A DNA stretch of 64,000 nt from Rhodocyclales bacterium (GCA_016235165.1 JACRLX010000025.1:1-64000); one strand, 5' to 3'. Positions 17,389-30,274 are shown, counted from the first letter of the stretch. The notes: generated by a model from the sequence alone, not told the origin. Numbers and translations: made by a program.

Positions 17389-18471
17389 GTGGCGGACGAC
17401 GCCCAGGAGCTGGGAAAGCTGCGTGACCAGATCGATGCGATCGATGGCGAGCTGTTGCGCCTGATCAACGAGCGCGCCAAGCTCGCCCGCCGCATCGGCG
17501 AAATCAAGCAGGGCAATATTTATCGGCCGGAACGCGAGGCCCAGGTGTTGGCCCGCGTGGCCGAGCGCAATCCGGGGCCGCTTCCCGCAGCGGCGGCGCA
17601 ACGCATCGTGCGTGAGATCATGTCCGCCTGCCTGGCCCTGGAGCAACCGCTGAACATCGCTTTTCTCGGGCCTTCGGGAACTTATTCCGAATCGGCGGCG
17701 CGCAAGCATTTCGGTGCTGCACCCAGTCTCCAGGCTTGCAGCGGCATCGACGACGTGTTCCGCGCCGTGGAGTCGGGCAACGCCCATTACGGCGTGGTGC
17801 CGATCGAAAACTCGACGGAAGGCGCGATCGGCCGTTCGCTGGATCTGCTGCTGTCCTCACCCTTGCAAATCTGTGGCGAGATCAACCTGCCCATCCATCA
17901 CCAACTGATGGCGAGTGAAGGGGGGCTGGCGGAGGTGACGCGCATCTACTCGCATGCCCAGTCGCTGGCCCAATGCCACGAATGGCTGAACCGGAACCTG
18001 CCGCAGGTGCCAAGGGTTCCCGTCGCGAGCAACGCCGAGGCGGCCCGCCTGGCGTCTGCCGAAACGGGTTCGGCGGCGATTGCCGGCGATGCAGCGGCTG
18101 AGTTGTATGGGCTGAAAATCCTTGCCGGCAATATCGAGGACGACCCGAACAACACGACGCGCTTTGCCGTGGTTGCCGGGCACGATGCCGGTCCCTCGGG
18201 CAAGGACCGCACCTCGCTGGTATGTTCGGCGCAGAACCGGCCGGGCGGTTTGTACCATCTGCTGGCACCCTTCGCCGACAACGGGGTCTCGATGAGCCGC
18301 CTGGAATCGAGGCCGGCCCGCGGCTTTGGCGGCAGCCGTTGGGAGTATGTGTTTTACATCGACATCGAAGGTCATCGCAGCGAGAAGGCTGTCGGTCGTG
18401 CCCTGGAACAGTTGCGCGGCATGGCCGGCTTCGTCAAGATTCTCGGCTCCTATCCCAAGGCCGTGTATTGA
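17389..18471 (+). CDS. pheA: Bifunctional chorismate mutase/prephenate dehydratase
   Basis: 360 aa. An AroQ chorismate mutase occupies about 1-90 (LRDQIDAIDGELLRLINERAKLA pattern), a prephenate dehydratase about 92-270 (AFLGPSGTYSESAA, GVVPIENSTEGAIG, with the catalytic Thr in NNTTRFAVV), and an ACT domain follows (about 280-360, RPGGLYHLLAPFADNGVSM, LESRP). The start is GTG at 17389, 2 nt after serA, with GGAGGG upstream. It makes phenylpyruvate for phenylalanine synthesis. Confidence 0.95.
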   Translation: MADDAQELGKLRDQIDAIDGELLRLINERAKLARRIGEIKQGNIYRPEREAQVLARVAERNPGPLPAAAAQRIVREIMSACLALEQPLNIAFLGPSGTYSESAARKHFGAAPSLQACSGIDDVFRAVESGNAHYGVVPIENSTEGAIGRSLDLLLSSPLQICGEINLPIHHQLMASEGGLAEVTRIYSHAQSLAQCHEWLNRNLPQVPRVPVASNAEAARLASAETGSAAIAGDAAAELYGLKILAGNIEDDPNNTTRFAVVAGHDAGPSGKDRTSLVCSAQNRPGGLYHLLAPFADNGVSMSRLESRPARGFGGSRWEYVFYIDIEGHRSEKAVGRALEQLRGMAGFVKILGSYPKAVY

Positions 18472-18485
18472 ATGAAAGGGCAATG

Positions 18486-19580
18486 ATGAGCATCGTCGAG
18501 CAGGCACCTTCCTACGTCCGCGCCATCTCGCCCTACATTCCGGGCAAGCCGATCACGGAGCTGGCGCGCCAGATGGGCATTCCGGTCGAAAAGATCGTCA
18601 AGCTGGCGTCCAACGAAAACCCGCTGGGCATGAGCCCAAGGGCGCGCCTGGCCGTCGAGGCCGCCTTGTCCGGCATCGAACGTTATCCGGATCAGTTCGA
18701 CCTGATTGCCGCGATCGCCGAGCGTCACGGCGTTGCCCAGCAGCAGGTGGTGCTGGGCAACGGCTCGAACGACGTGCTCGACCTCGCCGCGCGCGTGTTC
18801 CTCGCACCCGGCCGCTCAGCAGTGTTCTCGCGCCATGCCTTCGCGGTGTATCCGCTGGCGTCGATGTCCGCCGGGGCCGAGTGCGTCGCTGCACCGGCAA
18901 GGAACTACGGCCACGATCCGGTGGCGATGCTGGCCGCGATTCGTCCGGATACCCATGTGGTCTGGATCGCCAATCCGAACAACCCGACCGGCAACTTCCT
19001 GCCGCAAGCCGAGGTGCGCGCCTTCATCGAGAAAATTCCCTCGCATGTCTGCGTGGTGCTCGATGAAGCCTATACCGAGTATCTGGCACCTGCCGATCGG
19101 GCCGATACCGTGTCCTGGGTCAGGGATTTCCCAAACCTGCTGGTGGTGCGTACCTTCTCCAAGATCTATGGCCTGGCCGGCCTGCGCGTCGGCTACGGCA
19201 TCGGCCGCGCGGAAATGATCGACCTGCTGAACCGGGTGCGGCAGCCGTTCAACGTAAACAACCTGGCCCTGGCCGGTGCCATCGCCGCGCTCGATGACCA
19301 CGAATTCCTTGTCCGCAGCTATGAGTCGAATCGCAGCGGCATGGAGCAGATCGTTGCCGGCCTCAAGCGACTCGGGCTGGCGCATATTCCGTCGCACGGC
19401 AACTTCGTCACCTTCGAGGTGGCCGATACCCCCGGCGTCAATTCCCGCCTCTTGAAGCAGGGCGTGATCGTGCGTCCGATCGGGGGGTATGGCCTGCCTA
19501 ATCACTTGCGCGTCACCATCGGTCTGGAGGCGGAAAACCGCATCTTCCTCGATGCCCTGGAGAAAGCCCTGCACGCCTGA
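18486..19580 (+). CDS. hisC: Histidinol-phosphate/aromatic aminotransferase
   Basis: PLP class I/II aminotransferase of 364 aa: LASNENPLG, NPNNPTGNFL, DEAYTEY and the PLP lysine in RTFSKIYGLAGLRVGYG. Between pheA and tyrA, this HisC-type enzyme (HisC2) probably transaminates aromatic keto acids as well as or instead of imidazoleacetol phosphate. Two adjacent ATGs exist; 18486 has better spacing from AAAGGG than 18483. The stop overlaps the tyrA start. Confidence 0.9.
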   Translation: MSIVEQAPSYVRAISPYIPGKPITELARQMGIPVEKIVKLASNENPLGMSPRARLAVEAALSGIERYPDQFDLIAAIAERHGVAQQQVVLGNGSNDVLDLAARVFLAPGRSAVFSRHAFAVYPLASMSAGAECVAAPARNYGHDPVAMLAAIRPDTHVVWIANPNNPTGNFLPQAEVRAFIEKIPSHVCVVLDEAYTEYLAPADRADTVSWVRDFPNLLVVRTFSKIYGLAGLRVGYGIGRAEMIDLLNRVRQPFNVNNLALAGAIAALDDHEFLVRSYESNRSGMEQIVAGLKRLGLAHIPSHGNFVTFEVADTPGVNSRLLKQGVIVRPIGGYGLPNHLRVTIGLEAENRIFLDALEKALHA

Positions 19581-20458
19581 TGCTTAAGAAACTTGTGGTT
19601 TGCGGGGTCGGCCTGATCGGCGGCTCCTTTGCGCTGGGTCTGAAGCAGGCCGGCAGGGTTCAGGAAGTCGTCGGGCTCGGACGGACCCGTGCTGCGCTCG
19701 AAGATGCGCTCGCCCTGGGCGCCATCGACCGGATTGCTCTCGACTGGGCGGATGCCCTGCGGGATGCCGATCTGGTGTTGCTGGCGATGCCGGTGGGTCA
19801 GATGCAGGCCGTATTTGCGGCGCTCGCGCCCCACCTGGCACCAGGCACGCTGGTGACCGACGGTGGCAGCACCAAGGGCGACGTGGTTGCGGCGGCACGG
19901 GCTTCGCTGGGCGGCAAGATTGCGCAATTCATTCCCGGGCATCCGATAGCGGGTGCGGAAAAGAGCGGAGTAGCGGCGGCGAAGCCCGACCTTTATGTCG
20001 ACAAGCGCGTGGTGCTGACGCCGCTGGCCGAAAATCCGGCAGCCGACGTCGCCCGCTTACAGGCGGTATGGGAAGCCTGTGGTGCCAAGGTGTCGCGCCT
20101 GACCGCCGAGGAGCATGACCGCGTGTTCGCCGCGGTGAGCCACTTGCCGCATCTGCTGGCGTTTGCGCTGGTGCATGACTTTGCCCAGCGGTCGAATTCG
20201 GATCAGCTGTTTGGCTTTGCCGCCGGCGGCTTTCGCGATTTCACGCGCATCGCCAGCAGCCATCCTGAAATGTGGCGCGACATCTGTGTCGCCAATCGCC
20301 ACGCCTTGCTGCAGGAGCTAGACGCCTACATGCTGGAACTGATGCGTACCCGCGTGCTGCTGGCCGCGGCCGATGCCGAGCGACTGGAGCAGCTGTTTTC
20401 CACGGCCCGTGCCCGGCGCGACGCCTGGCTCGATTCCTTGCTGCCGCCGGGGGAATGA
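19580..20458 (+). CDS. tyrA: Prephenate dehydrogenase
   Basis: 292 aa. Rossmann motif [15 protein letters not shown] at the N-terminus, [21 protein letters not shown], and the catalytic His region [12 protein letters not shown]. It oxidises prephenate (or arogenate) toward tyrosine. The ATG overlaps the hisC stop (TGATG) and its stop overlaps the aroA start, so translation is coupled along the aromatic operon. Confidence 0.94.
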   Translation: MLKKLVVCGVGLIGGSFALGLKQAGRVQEVVGLGRTRAALEDALALGAIDRIALDWADALRDADLVLLAMPVGQMQAVFAALAPHLAPGTLVTDGGSTKGDVVAAARASLGGKIAQFIPGHPIAGAEKSGVAAAKPDLYVDKRVVLTPLAENPAADVARLQAVWEACGAKVSRLTAEEHDRVFAAVSHLPHLLAFALVHDFAQRSNSDQLFGFAAGGFRDFTRIASSHPEMWRDICVANRHALLQELDAYMLELMRTRVLLAAADAERLEQLFSTARARRDAWLDSLLPPGE

Positions 20459-22404
20459 TGGAAAACCTGAAACTTCCACCGCTGGCCAAGGCATCCGGCA
20501 TCGTTCGCCTTCCCGGCTCGAAGAGCATTTCCAATCGCATGCTCTTGCTGGCGGCGCTAGCCGAAGGCCGCACCGAGATTCGCGACCTGCTCGATTCCGA
20601 CGACACTCGCGTGATGCTCACAGCGCTGGCGAAAGTCGGCGTCGGCGTCACGGCAATCGGATGCAATGCGTATGCCATAGAGGGCTGCTGCGGGCAGTTC
20701 CCGATGCGCGAGGCGGATCTGTTCATGGGCAACGCCGGGACGGCGATCCGGCCGCTGACGGCCGCACTGGCGCTGTCGGGTGGGCATTACCGCCTATCCG
20801 GCGTGGCACGCATGCATGAGCGTCCGATCGGCGACCTGATCGATGGTCTGCGCCAGATTGGCGCAGACATCCGCTATGCCGGCAACGAAGGTTTTCCGCC
20901 GCTGGAGATCCATCCGGCGCACGTTGAACTAAGCGATCCGATACGCCTGCGCGGCGACGTCTCCTCGCAGTTCCTCACCGCGCTGTTGATGGCCCTGCCG
21001 CTGACAGGGCAGCGCGTTGTGATCGAGATGAGCACCGAACTCATCTCCAAACCCTACGTCGAGATCACGCTGAACTTGATGGCGCGCTTTGGCGTCGCGG
21101 TCGAGCGTGAGGGCTGGGAGCGATTCGTCATCGAGGGCGGCCAGCGGTACCACAGCCCCGGTGTGCTGCATGTCGAAGGCGATGCCTCGGCGGCTTCGTA
21201 TTTTCTGGCTGCCGGTGCCATAGGCGGCGGGCCGGTACGGGTGGAGGGCGTGGGGTGGGCGAGCATCCAGGGCGACGTCAAATTCGCCGATGCGCTGGCG
21301 GCGATGGGGGCGCGCATCGAATGGGGCGATAACCACATCGAGGCGCGCGGCCCGGCTTCTGGCAGGCTCAAGGCCTTCGACCTCGACCTGAACTACATTC
21401 CCGATGCGGCAATGACGCTGGCAGTGGCCGCGCTGTTCTCTGACGGTCGCTGCGTCCTGCGCAATATTGCCTCATGGCGCGTCAAGGAGACCGACCGCAT
21501 CGCGGCGATGGCGACCGAACTCAGGAAGTTCGGCGCGACCGTGGAAGAGGGCAGGGATTACCTCACCGTCAGCCTCCCTCCGTCCTCTGTCCTCTGTCCT
21601 CCGTCGTCTGGAATCGATACCTACGACGACCACCGCATGGCGATGTGTTTTTCGCTGGCGGCCCTTGGTGGTGTGGCGGTTACGATCAATGATCCTGCCT
21701 GTGTGAACAAGACCTTTCCCGGCTACTTCGACGCCTTTGCCGAAATCGTGGCGCCGGTCATCGCCATCGACGGTCCCTCGGCCTCGGGCAAGGGCACGGT
21801 GGCCGAGCGCGTGGCGACCGCCTTTGGCTACCACTACCTCGACAGCGGTTCGCTGTATCGGCTCACGGCGCTGGCCGGCCTGCGCGCCGGCAAGGCCCTG
21901 GACGACGAGACGGGATTGGCGGCGGTGGCGACCAGCCTGCCGGCGCGGTTTTCCGGCGGCCGCATCCATCTGGACGAAGCCGATGTTACCGACGCCATCC
22001 GTACCGAGGAAATCTCTGTCGGCGCCTCGAAAGTGGCGGCCCTGCCGGCAGTGCGGGCCGCGCTGCTTGACCGCCAGCGAGCCTACCGGCGCTTTCCAGG
22101 CCTGGTCGCCGACGGCCGCGATATGGCTTCGGTGGTATTCCCCGGAGCGGTGACCAAGGTGTTTTTGACCGCCTCGGCCGAAGCACGCGCAGAAAGACGC
22201 TATAAACAGTTGATCGCAAAGGGGATGCCTGCTAACATGCACGCCCTTTTGCAGGATTTGCAGGAACGGGATGCGCGCGATGCCCAGCGCAGCGTGGCTC
22301 CCCTCCGGCAATGCGACGATGCCGAACTCGTGGATACCACGGAAATGGATATCGAAGCCGCAGTCGCTGCCGTCATGGCCATCGCCAAACGTCAGGGGCT
22401 CTGA
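20458..22404 (+). CDS. aroA-cmk: Fused EPSP synthase-cytidylate kinase (AroA-Cmk)
   Basis: One open frame of 648 aa. Residues 1 to about 430 are 3-phosphoshikimate 1-carboxyvinyltransferase ([71 protein letters not shown]). Residues about 434-648 are cytidylate kinase with P-loop [14 protein letters not shown] and [11 protein letters not shown]. No stop separates them, and Cmk starts without its own Met. Such fusions are known in several betaproteobacteria. The linker before TYDDHRMAM is encoded by a heptanucleotide repeat. Confidence 0.95.
   Translation: MENLKLPPLAKASGIVRLPGSKSISNRMLLLAALAEGRTEIRDLLDSDDTRVMLTALAKVGVGVTAIGCNAYAIEGCCGQFPMREADLFMGNAGTAIRPLTAALALSGGHYRLSGVARMHERPIGDLIDGLRQIGADIRYAGNEGFPPLEIHPAHVELSDPIRLRGDVSSQFLTALLMALPLTGQRVVIEMSTELISKPYVEITLNLMARFGVAVEREGWERFVIEGGQRYHSPGVLHVEGDASAASYFLAAGAIGGGPVRVEGVGWASIQGDVKFADALAAMGARIEWGDNHIEARGPASGRLKAFDLDLNYIPDAAMTLAVAALFSDGRCVLRNIASWRVKETDRIAAMATELRKFGATVEEGRDYLTVSLPPSSVLCPPSSGIDTYDDHRMAMCFSLAALGGVAVTINDPACVNKTFPGYFDAFAEIVAPVIAIDGPSASGKGTVAERVATAFGYHYLDSGSLYRLTALAGLRAGKALDDETGLAAVATSLPARFSGGRIHLDEADVTDAIRTEEISVGASKVAALPAVRAALLDRQRAYRRFPGLVADGRDMASVVFPGAVTKVFLTASAEARAERRYKQLIAKGMPANMHALLQDLQERDARDAQRSVAPLRQCDDAELVDTTEMDIEAAVAAVMAIAKRQGL
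21576..21610 (+). repeat. Heptanucleotide repeat inside aroA-cmk
   Basis: Five imperfect 7-nt units (CCCTCCG, TCCTCTG, TCCTCTG, TCCTCCG, TCGTCTG) encode part of a Pro/Ser/Cys-rich surface segment. Gain or loss of one unit would shift the frame and remove the cytidylate kinase as well. Confidence 0.8.
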
Positions 22405-22521
22405 TCCGGAAAGTTTTTTGCAGCAAGGCAGTAACGGCGTCATCACGGTCGCCCGGCCGCAATGACAATGTCCAACCAACCCGTCACCCCGGTGACACCC
22501 CTCTGTAAGGTCCCTTAATCA

Positions 22522-24231
<1,710 letters not shown>

Positions 24232-24243
24232 TTGTCTGACACC

Positions 24244-24537
24244 ATGACCAAATCGGAACTCATCGCCCGGCTGGCGGAGCGTTTTCCCCAGCTCGTGGCG
24301 AAGGATGCCGACTTCGCCGTCAAGATGATCCTCGATGCGCTCACCCTGGCCCTGGTCAAGGGGGATCGCATCGAGATCCGCGGCTTCGGCAGCTTTGCCC
24401 TGAACTACCGGCCGCCGCGGATCGGGCGCAATCCCAAGTCGGGTGACAAGGTGCAGGTACCGGAAAAGTACGTGCCGCACTTCAAGGCTGGCAAGGAGTT
24501 GCGTGAAAGGGTCGATTACGGAACCGGGGCTGGGTAA
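24244..24537 (+). CDS. ihfB: Integration host factor subunit beta
   Basis: 97-aa HU/IHF-family DNA-bending protein: [17 protein letters not shown], then the beta-arm region [22 protein letters not shown] with the DNA-intercalating Pro, ending [14 protein letters not shown] at 24244 is preferred over a TTG at 24232 because family members start MTKSEL. The position directly after rpsA is conserved in proteobacteria. Confidence 0.95.
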   Translation: MTKSELIARLAERFPQLVAKDADFAVKMILDALTLALVKGDRIEIRGFGSFALNYRPPRIGRNPKSGDKVQVPEKYVPHFKAGKELRERVDYGTGAG

Positions 24538-24615
24538 CGCGAGGCAGGCGGCGGCAGTCGTTCCGTTGGCTGCCGGACGTCGCCCGTTTGTTGCCTATCC
24601 CCGATCTTCCGCGCC

Positions 24616-24849
24616 ATGACGTTCCTGATCAAGCTGTTGGTCTGGCTGCTGCGCATTCTGGTCTTCATCGGCCTGCTTGGCCTGGCGGTCAAGAATAGCG
24701 GTCCGATGGAACTGCGCTTTTTTCTCGACCAGGCCTGGACGGCACCTGTATCGGTGGTGATCCTGGCGGTCTTTGCCGCTGGTGTTGCGGTCGGTTTGAC
24801 CGCTGCGCTGGGCGTCTTCCTGCGACCCTCGTCGCGCCGCGGGCACTGA
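24616..24849 (+). CDS. lapA: LapA-like inner-membrane protein
   Basis: 77 aa with two transmembrane helices (about 5-22 and 40-65) separated by NSGPMELRFFLDQAWTAP, the DUF1049/LapA pattern. It works with LapB in control of lipopolysaccharide synthesis (LpxC turnover in E. coli). It is 6 nt upstream of lapB. Confidence 0.85.
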   Translation: MTFLIKLLVWLLRILVFIGLLGLAVKNSGPMELRFFLDQAWTAPVSVVILAVFAAGVAVGLTAALGVFLRPSSRRGH

Positions 24850-24855
24850 GCCGCC

Positions 24856-26031
24856 ATGGAAATCGAACTCTGGTGGCTGCTGGCCCTGCCCGTGTTTTTC
24901 GTGCTCGGCTGGGTTGCCGCGCGCATCGACATCAAGCACCTGCTCAAGGAATCGCGCGCCCTGCCGCGATCCTATTTCAAGGGCCTGAATTTCCTGCTCA
25001 ACGAGCAACCGGATCAGGCCATCGAGGCCTTCATCGAGGCGGCGCGCGTCGATCCGGAAACCATCGAACTGCATTTCGCGCTGGGCAATCTGTTTCGCCG
25101 TCGGGGCGAGACCGACAGGGCGATCCGTGTCCATCAGAACCTGATCGAACGCGACGGACTGAGCGAAGCCCAGCGCCTGCATGCACTCTCCGAACTCGGC
25201 CAGGATTACCTGAAGGCCGGCCTGCTGGATCGCGCCGAAGAAATCTTTCTCAAACTGCGCTCCACCTCCCGCGATGAGGAAGCGCTGAAGAACCTGCTCG
25301 AAATCTACCAGCAGGAAAAGGAATGGGAAAAGGCGATTGCGGTTGCCAACGCCATGCCCAACCATGCCGATCACCTCTGGCAGAAGGAGATCGCCGAGTT
25401 CCACTGTGAAATGGCCGCCGCCGAGATACTCAACGGCAAGCACGAGCGGGCTCGCGATCTTTTGGATGCAGCCCTTGCCGCCAACCGCAAATGCGTTCGC
25501 GCCTCCCTGCTGCAAGCCGAACTGGCGGCAAAAGTCGGCGCCGGAGATACGGCGATCGAGCACTGGAAACGGGTCGAGCAGCAGAATCCGGTCTATCTTT
25601 CCCTGGTCGCCGAAAAGATCATGGCCGTGCATGTGCAGCAGGGGCGCATCGACCAGGGGCGCGAACTGTTGCGGCATTGGCTGGAGCACCACCCGTCCCT
25701 CGACATGCTCGATGCCGTATTCCGCGTCGAACTCGATACCCAGGGCGCCGAGGCGGCTTACGGATTGGTCCGCGACGAGTTGCGGCGTACCCCGACGCTG
25801 CTGGGTCTCGACAAGCTGCTGGAGGCGCAGATCCTCGTCGCTCCGGCGGAAAAGCGCGCCGACCTGGAACTGATCAAGAACCTGATCCACAACCACACCC
25901 GCCGCGTTGCGCGCTATCGTTGCGATGCCTGCGGCTTCAAGGCGCGCCAGTTCTACTGGCGCTGCCCCGGCTGCGGCGGCTGGGAAACCTATCCCCCGCG
26001 CCGCACCGAAGAATTCGACATCACCCTCTAG
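24856..26031 (+). CDS. lapB: LPS assembly protein LapB (TPR protein with rubredoxin-type metal domain)
   Basis: 391 aa. One N-terminal membrane helix (WWLLALPVFFVLGWVAAR), about nine TPR-like repeats on the cytoplasmic side, and a C-terminal four-Cys rubredoxin-like knob (CDACGFKARQFYWRCPGCG). It acts as adaptor of FtsH-dependent LpxC turnover in the known systems. The context lapA-lapB-ugd-rfaE1-hldD groups it with envelope sugar genes. Confidence 0.94.
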   Translation: MEIELWWLLALPVFFVLGWVAARIDIKHLLKESRALPRSYFKGLNFLLNEQPDQAIEAFIEAARVDPETIELHFALGNLFRRRGETDRAIRVHQNLIERDGLSEAQRLHALSELGQDYLKAGLLDRAEEIFLKLRSTSRDEEALKNLLEIYQQEKEWEKAIAVANAMPNHADHLWQKEIAEFHCEMAAAEILNGKHERARDLLDAALAANRKCVRASLLQAELAAKVGAGDTAIEHWKRVEQQNPVYLSLVAEKIMAVHVQQGRIDQGRELLRHWLEHHPSLDMLDAVFRVELDTQGAEAAYGLVRDELRRTPTLLGLDKLLEAQILVAPAEKRADLELIKNLIHNHTRRVARYRCDACGFKARQFYWRCPGCGGWETYPPRRTEEFDITL

Positions 26032-26040
26032 TCCATCATC

Positions 26041-27363
26041 ATGAAAATTACCGTTATCGGCACCGGTTACGTCGGCCTGGTTTCCGGCACCTGCCTGGCC
26101 GACGTCGGCAACGACGTACTCTGCCTCGACCTCGACGCCAACAAGATCCGCATCCTCAACGAGGGTGGCATTCCGATCTACGAACCCGGTTTGGAGGCTA
26201 TGGTGCGCAAGAACGAGGCAGCGGGTCGCCTGCGCTTCACCACCGATGTCGAGGCCGCGGTGGCGCATGGCGTGCTCCAGTTCATCGCCGTCGGCACGCC
26301 GCCCGACGAAGATGGATCGGCCGACCTGCAATACGTGGTCGCGGCGGCGCGCAACATCGGTCGCCACATGGACGGCTATCGCGCCGTGATCGACAAATCG
26401 ACGGTGCCAGTGGGTACAGCGGACAAGGTGCGTGCCGCGATCGCCGAGGAACTGCAAGCGCGTGGCGCCACGCTTGACTACAGCGTCGTCTCGAACCCGG
26501 AATTCCTCAAGGAAGGTGCGGCGGTCGAAGACTTCATGAAGCCCGACCGCATCGTCGTCGGTGCCGACGATGCCCGCGCCGTGGAGTTGATGCGGGAACT
26601 GTATGCCCCCTTCCAGCGCAATCACGAGCGCCTGATCCTGATGGACGTAAAGAGCGCCGAACTGACCAAGTACGCGGCGAACGCCATGCTGGCCACCCGC
26701 ATCAGCTTCATGAACGAACTGGCGAACCTGGCGGAAAAGCTGGGCGCCGACATCGAACTGGTCAGGAAGGGCATCGGCTCCGATCCGCGCATCGGTTTCC
26801 ATTTCCTGTACCCAGGCGTTGGCTACGGTGGCTCCTGCTTCCCGAAGGACGTGCAGGCGCTGATCCGCACCGCCAGCGAGGCAGGGCAGGGACTCAAGGT
26901 CTTGCAGGCTGTCGAGGATGCCAACGAAGCGCAGAAGACCGTGCTTGGCGGCAAGATTGCCAAGCGCCTGGGGCAGGATCTCTCCGGCAAGACCTTCGCG
27001 CTATGGGGCCTGGCCTTCAAACCAAATACTGACGACATGCGCGAGGCGCCCAGCCTGGTGTTGATCCGGGAATTGCTGGCGCGCGGCGCCTCGCTGCGGG
27101 CCTACGACCCGGTGGCGACGCACGAGGCGCAACGCATGCTCGGCGACAACCCGCGTATCGCTTATGCGACATCACCGATGGATGCCCTGGATGGCGCCGA
27201 TGCGCTGGCCATCGTCACCGAATGGAAGGAGTTCCGCAGTCCCGACTTTGCGGCGATCAAGGCGCGGCTCAAAACCCCGGTGATCTTCGACGGGCGCAAC
27301 CTCTACGAACCGGCGGCGCCGCGTCGCGCCGGACTCGAGTACTACGCGATCGGCAGGCTATGA
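26041..27363 (+). CDS. ugd: UDP-glucose 6-dehydrogenase
   Basis: 440 aa. NAD motif [17 protein letters not shown] at the N-terminus, [15 protein letters not shown], catalytic Cys in [16 protein letters not shown], and [17 protein letters not shown]. It makes UDP-glucuronate for polysaccharide or lipid A modification. It follows lapB by 9 nt and overlaps rfaE1 (ATGA). Confidence 0.94.
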   Translation: MKITVIGTGYVGLVSGTCLADVGNDVLCLDLDANKIRILNEGGIPIYEPGLEAMVRKNEAAGRLRFTTDVEAAVAHGVLQFIAVGTPPDEDGSADLQYVVAAARNIGRHMDGYRAVIDKSTVPVGTADKVRAAIAEELQARGATLDYSVVSNPEFLKEGAAVEDFMKPDRIVVGADDARAVELMRELYAPFQRNHERLILMDVKSAELTKYAANAMLATRISFMNELANLAEKLGADIELVRKGIGSDPRIGFHFLYPGVGYGGSCFPKDVQALIRTASEAGQGLKVLQAVEDANEAQKTVLGGKIAKRLGQDLSGKTFALWGLAFKPNTDDMREAPSLVLIRELLARGASLRAYDPVATHEAQRMLGDNPRIAYATSPMDALDGADALAIVTEWKEFRSPDFAAIKARLKTPVIFDGRNLYEPAAPRRAGLEYYAIGRL

Positions 27364-28295
27364 ACATGCTGCCCGACACCTCGGCCACGCGCATCCTGAT
27401 CGTCGGCGACGTGATGCTGGACCGTTACTGGTTCGGCGAGGTCTCGCGCATTTCTCCCGAAGCCCCGGTGCCGGTGGTCAAGGTGGATCGTAGCGAAGAA
27501 CGGCCCGGTGGCGCCGCCAACGTCGCGCGCAACGCCGCCGCCCTGGGCGCCCGGGTGGCCTTGCTCTCGGTGGTCGGCACCGATGATGCCGGACGCAGCC
27601 TGGAGCGCCTGCTGGGTGAATCCGGCATCGAATGCAGTTTGCATCAGGACGCCAAGCTGAGTACCACGGTCAAGTTGCGGGTGGTCGCGCGCCAGCAACA
27701 ATTGCTGCGCATCGATTTCGAGAACGCCCCCGATCACGAGGTGCTGGAGGCCAAGCTGGCGGATTTCGAGTCGCGCCTGGCTGCCTGCGACGTGGTCATC
27801 CTTTCCGACTACGGCAAGGGCGGTCTGACGCACATTACCGAAATGATCGCCCGGGCGCGAGCCGCCGGAAAGCAGGTGTTGGTCGACCCCAAGGGCGAGG
27901 ACTACGCGCGCTATGCCGGGGCGACCTTGCTGACGCCGAATCGCTCGGAACTGCGCCAGGTGGTCGGCAGTTGGCGCGACGAGACGGAGCTGGAGCAGAA
28001 GGCCGGTCGCCTGCGCGCCGAGCTGGGCCTTGAGGCCTTGCTGGTGACGCGCAGCGAAGAAGGCATGACCTTGTTTACCGCCTCGGGGCGCGAACATGTG
28101 CCGGCCGTGGCGCGCGAGGTTTATGATGTCAGCGGTGCCGGCGATACGGTGATCGCAACCCTGGCGGTGATGCTGGGCAGCGGCCTGTCCCTGCCGGAGG
28201 CGATGCGCCAGGCCAATCTTGCCGCCGGCGTGGTAGTCGGAAAACTGGGCACCGCGACATGCAGCCTGCAGGAGCTGCAGGCTGCAGTTGCCTAG
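27360..28295 (+). CDS. rfaE1: D-glycero-beta-D-manno-heptose-7-phosphate kinase (RfaE domain I)
   Basis: PfkB-family sugar kinase of 311 aa: [51 protein letters not shown] and the catalytic [11 protein letters not shown]. Only the kinase domain of HldE is present; the adenylyltransferase half is not fused and is not in the window. The start ATG at 27360 overlaps the ugd stop. A perfect GCCTGCAG/CTGCAGGC palindrome sits near its 3' end (28264-28282). Confidence 0.93.
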   Translation: MNMLPDTSATRILIVGDVMLDRYWFGEVSRISPEAPVPVVKVDRSEERPGGAANVARNAAALGARVALLSVVGTDDAGRSLERLLGESGIECSLHQDAKLSTTVKLRVVARQQQLLRIDFENAPDHEVLEAKLADFESRLAACDVVILSDYGKGGLTHITEMIARARAAGKQVLVDPKGEDYARYAGATLLTPNRSELRQVVGSWRDETELEQKAGRLRAELGLEALLVTRSEEGMTLFTASGREHVPAVAREVYDVSGAGDTVIATLAVMLGSGLSLPEAMRQANLAAGVVVGKLGTATCSLQELQAAVA

Positions 28296-28312
28296 GTTGA
28301 GTACCTTCCCCC

Positions 28313-28363
28313 CGCCCCCCTTCCCGGGGAAGGGGGCGATTAAGGTGAGCGGGCTTTGCCCGC
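28313..28363 (+). repeat. G+C-rich hairpins between rfaE1 and hldD
   Basis: A long C/G palindrome (28313-28338, CCCCC...TTCCCGGGGAA...GGGGG) is followed by GCGGGC-TTT-GCCCGC (28349-28363) and ATTATTT. The first looks like an interspersed intergenic repeat, the second like a weak terminator or processing hairpin. Function is inferred only from shape. Confidence 0.5.
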
Positions 28364-28387
28364 ATTATTTGGAAGACTGAGGTATTT

Positions 28388-29374
28388 ATGTACTACGTCG
28401 TCACCGGCGCCTGCGGCTTCATCGGCGCCAATCTGGTCAAGGCGCTCAACGAGCGCGGTGTCACCGACATCATTGCCGTGGACAATCTGGAAAAGGCCGA
28501 CAAATTCCACAATCTGACGGATTGCGAAATCGCCGACTACCTCGACAAGCCCGACTTCCTCGAACTGGTCGAGCATGGCCAGCTCGACGGCGGCATCGAG
28601 GCCATCCTGCATCAGGGCGCCTGCTCGGATACCATGGAAACCGATGGCCGCTACATGATGGCCAACAATTACCGCTATTCGCTGGCCTTGATGGATTTTT
28701 GCGGTGAGCAGGAGATCCCCTTTCTGTATGCCTCGTCGGCCTCGGTCTATGGTGGCGGCAGCGTGTTCCGCGAGCAGCGCGACCACGAGGCGCCGCTCAA
28801 TGTCTATGGCTATTCGAAATTCCTCTTCGACCAGATCGTGCGTCGCCGTCTCAGCAGCGCCGACTCCCAGATCGCCGGCTTCCGCTACTTCAACGTGTAT
28901 GGTCCGCGTGAACAGCACAAGGGGCGTATGGCCTCGGTGGCTTTCCATCATTTCAACCAGTTCCGCGCCGAAGGCAAGGTGAAGCTGTTCGAGGGCTACG
29001 CCGGCTACGACAATGGCGAGCAACGGCGCGACTTCGTTTATGTCGGTGACGTGGTCAAGGTCAACATGGCCTTTCTTGAGGAACGCGTTTCCGGCATCTA
29101 CAACCTGGGCACCGGGCGCGCGCAGAGCTTCAACGAGCTGGCGACAGCAACCGTGAACGCCTGCCGTGCGCTGGAAGGCAAGCCGGCGCAGACCCTGGCG
29201 GAACTGGTGGCGGCGGGTACCATCGAATACATTCCGTTTCCCGAGGCACTCAAGGGGAAGTACCAGAGCTTCACCCAGGCCGACATTTCCGCCTTGCGCG
29301 GCACCGGTTACGGCGAGGAATTCGCCACCGTCGGCCAGGGTGTCGGCGAGTATGTGAAATGGCTGGCGCGATGA
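28388..29374 (+). CDS. hldD: ADP-L-glycero-D-manno-heptose 6-epimerase
   Basis: Short-chain dehydrogenase-type epimerase of 328 aa: NADP motif [28 protein letters not shown], and [12 protein letters not shown] with catalytic Tyr and Lys. It completes the heptose precursor for the LPS core, matching rfaE1 upstream. The stop overlaps the cysM start (ATGA). Confidence 0.95.
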   Translation: MYYVVTGACGFIGANLVKALNERGVTDIIAVDNLEKADKFHNLTDCEIADYLDKPDFLELVEHGQLDGGIEAILHQGACSDTMETDGRYMMANNYRYSLALMDFCGEQEIPFLYASSASVYGGGSVFREQRDHEAPLNVYGYSKFLFDQIVRRRLSSADSQIAGFRYFNVYGPREQHKGRMASVAFHHFNQFRAEGKVKLFEGYAGYDNGEQRRDFVYVGDVVKVNMAFLEERVSGIYNLGTGRAQSFNELATATVNACRALEGKPAQTLAELVAAGTIEYIPFPEALKGKYQSFTQADISALRGTGYGEEFATVGQGVGEYVKWLAR

Positions 29375-30273
29375 ACTACCGCTCGATCGAGGAGTTCGTC
29401 GGCGAAACGCCGCTGGTACGCTTGCAGCGCCTGCCGGGCGCGGCCAATGCCAAACGCAATAACGTCATCCTCGCCAAGCTCGAAGGCAACAACCCGGCCG
29501 GCTCGGTCAAGGACCGCCCGGCCCTGTCGATGATCCGCATGGCCGAGCAGCGCGGGCGGATCAAACCCGGCGACACCCTGATCGAAGCGACCTCGGGCAA
29601 CACCGGGATCGCGCTGGCAATGGCGGCGGCGATGCGCGGCTACCGGATGATCCTGGTCATGCCGGAGAACCAGAGCCTGGAACGCTGCCAGACCATGCGC
29701 GCCTTCGGCGCCGAGCTGATCCTGACGCCCAAGGCGGGCGGCATGGAGGCGGCGCGCGACCTGGCGGACCGCATGATGACCGAAGGCAAGGGCGTGGTGC
29801 TCGACCAGTTCGCCAACCCCGACAACCCCCTGGCGCACTACGAGTCGACCGGTCCCGAGATCTGGCGCGATACCGGCGGCGGCATCACGCACTTCATTTC
29901 CAGCATGGGCACCACCGGCACCATCATGGGATGTTCGCGCTACTTCAAGGAGAAGAACCCGGCGATCCGGATTATCGGCTGCCAGCCGGAAGAGGGTTCG
30001 CAGATTCCCGGTATCCGCAAGTGGCCGGAGGCCTATCTGCCAAAGATCTACGACGCTTCGCGCGTCGACCAGATCGAATACGTGGGCCAGGGCCGGGCCG
30101 AGGAAATGGCGCGTCGTCTGGCACGCGAGGAAGGCATTTTTGCCGGCATCTCGTCCGGTGGTGCGATGGCGGTGGCCCTGCGCATCGCGGAGCAAGTGGA
30201 GAACGCGGTGATCGTCAGCATCGTCTGCGATCGCGGCGACCGTTACCTGTCGACCGGGGTGTTCCCCGCCTGA
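29371..30273 (+). CDS. cysM: Cysteine synthase B
   Basis: PLP enzyme of 300 aa. The PLP lysine lies in [16 protein letters not shown]; the substrate loop is [18 protein letters not shown] and the phosphate loop [15 protein letters not shown]. The basic loop RDTGGG/FISSMGT and length fit CysM rather than CysK. It makes cysteine from O-acetylserine with sulfide or thiosulfate. ATG at 29371 is chosen for the ATGA overlap with hldD. It ends 1 nt from the convergent stop of the next gene. Confidence 0.92.
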   Translation: MNYRSIEEFVGETPLVRLQRLPGAANAKRNNVILAKLEGNNPAGSVKDRPALSMIRMAEQRGRIKPGDTLIEATSGNTGIALAMAAAMRGYRMILVMPENQSLERCQTMRAFGAELILTPKAGGMEAARDLADRMMTEGKGVVLDQFANPDNPLAHYESTGPEIWRDTGGGITHFISSMGTTGTIMGCSRYFKEKNPAIRIIGCQPEEGSQIPGIRKWPEAYLPKIYDASRVDQIEYVGQGRAEEMARRLAREEGIFAGISSGGAMAVALRIAEQVENAVIVSIVCDRGDRYLSTGVFPA

Positions 30274-30274
30274 A

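Noticed and set aside
28313-28338. C/G-rich palindrome after rfaE1 as a terminator
   Set aside because: No T run follows it; it looks more like an interspersed intergenic repeat.
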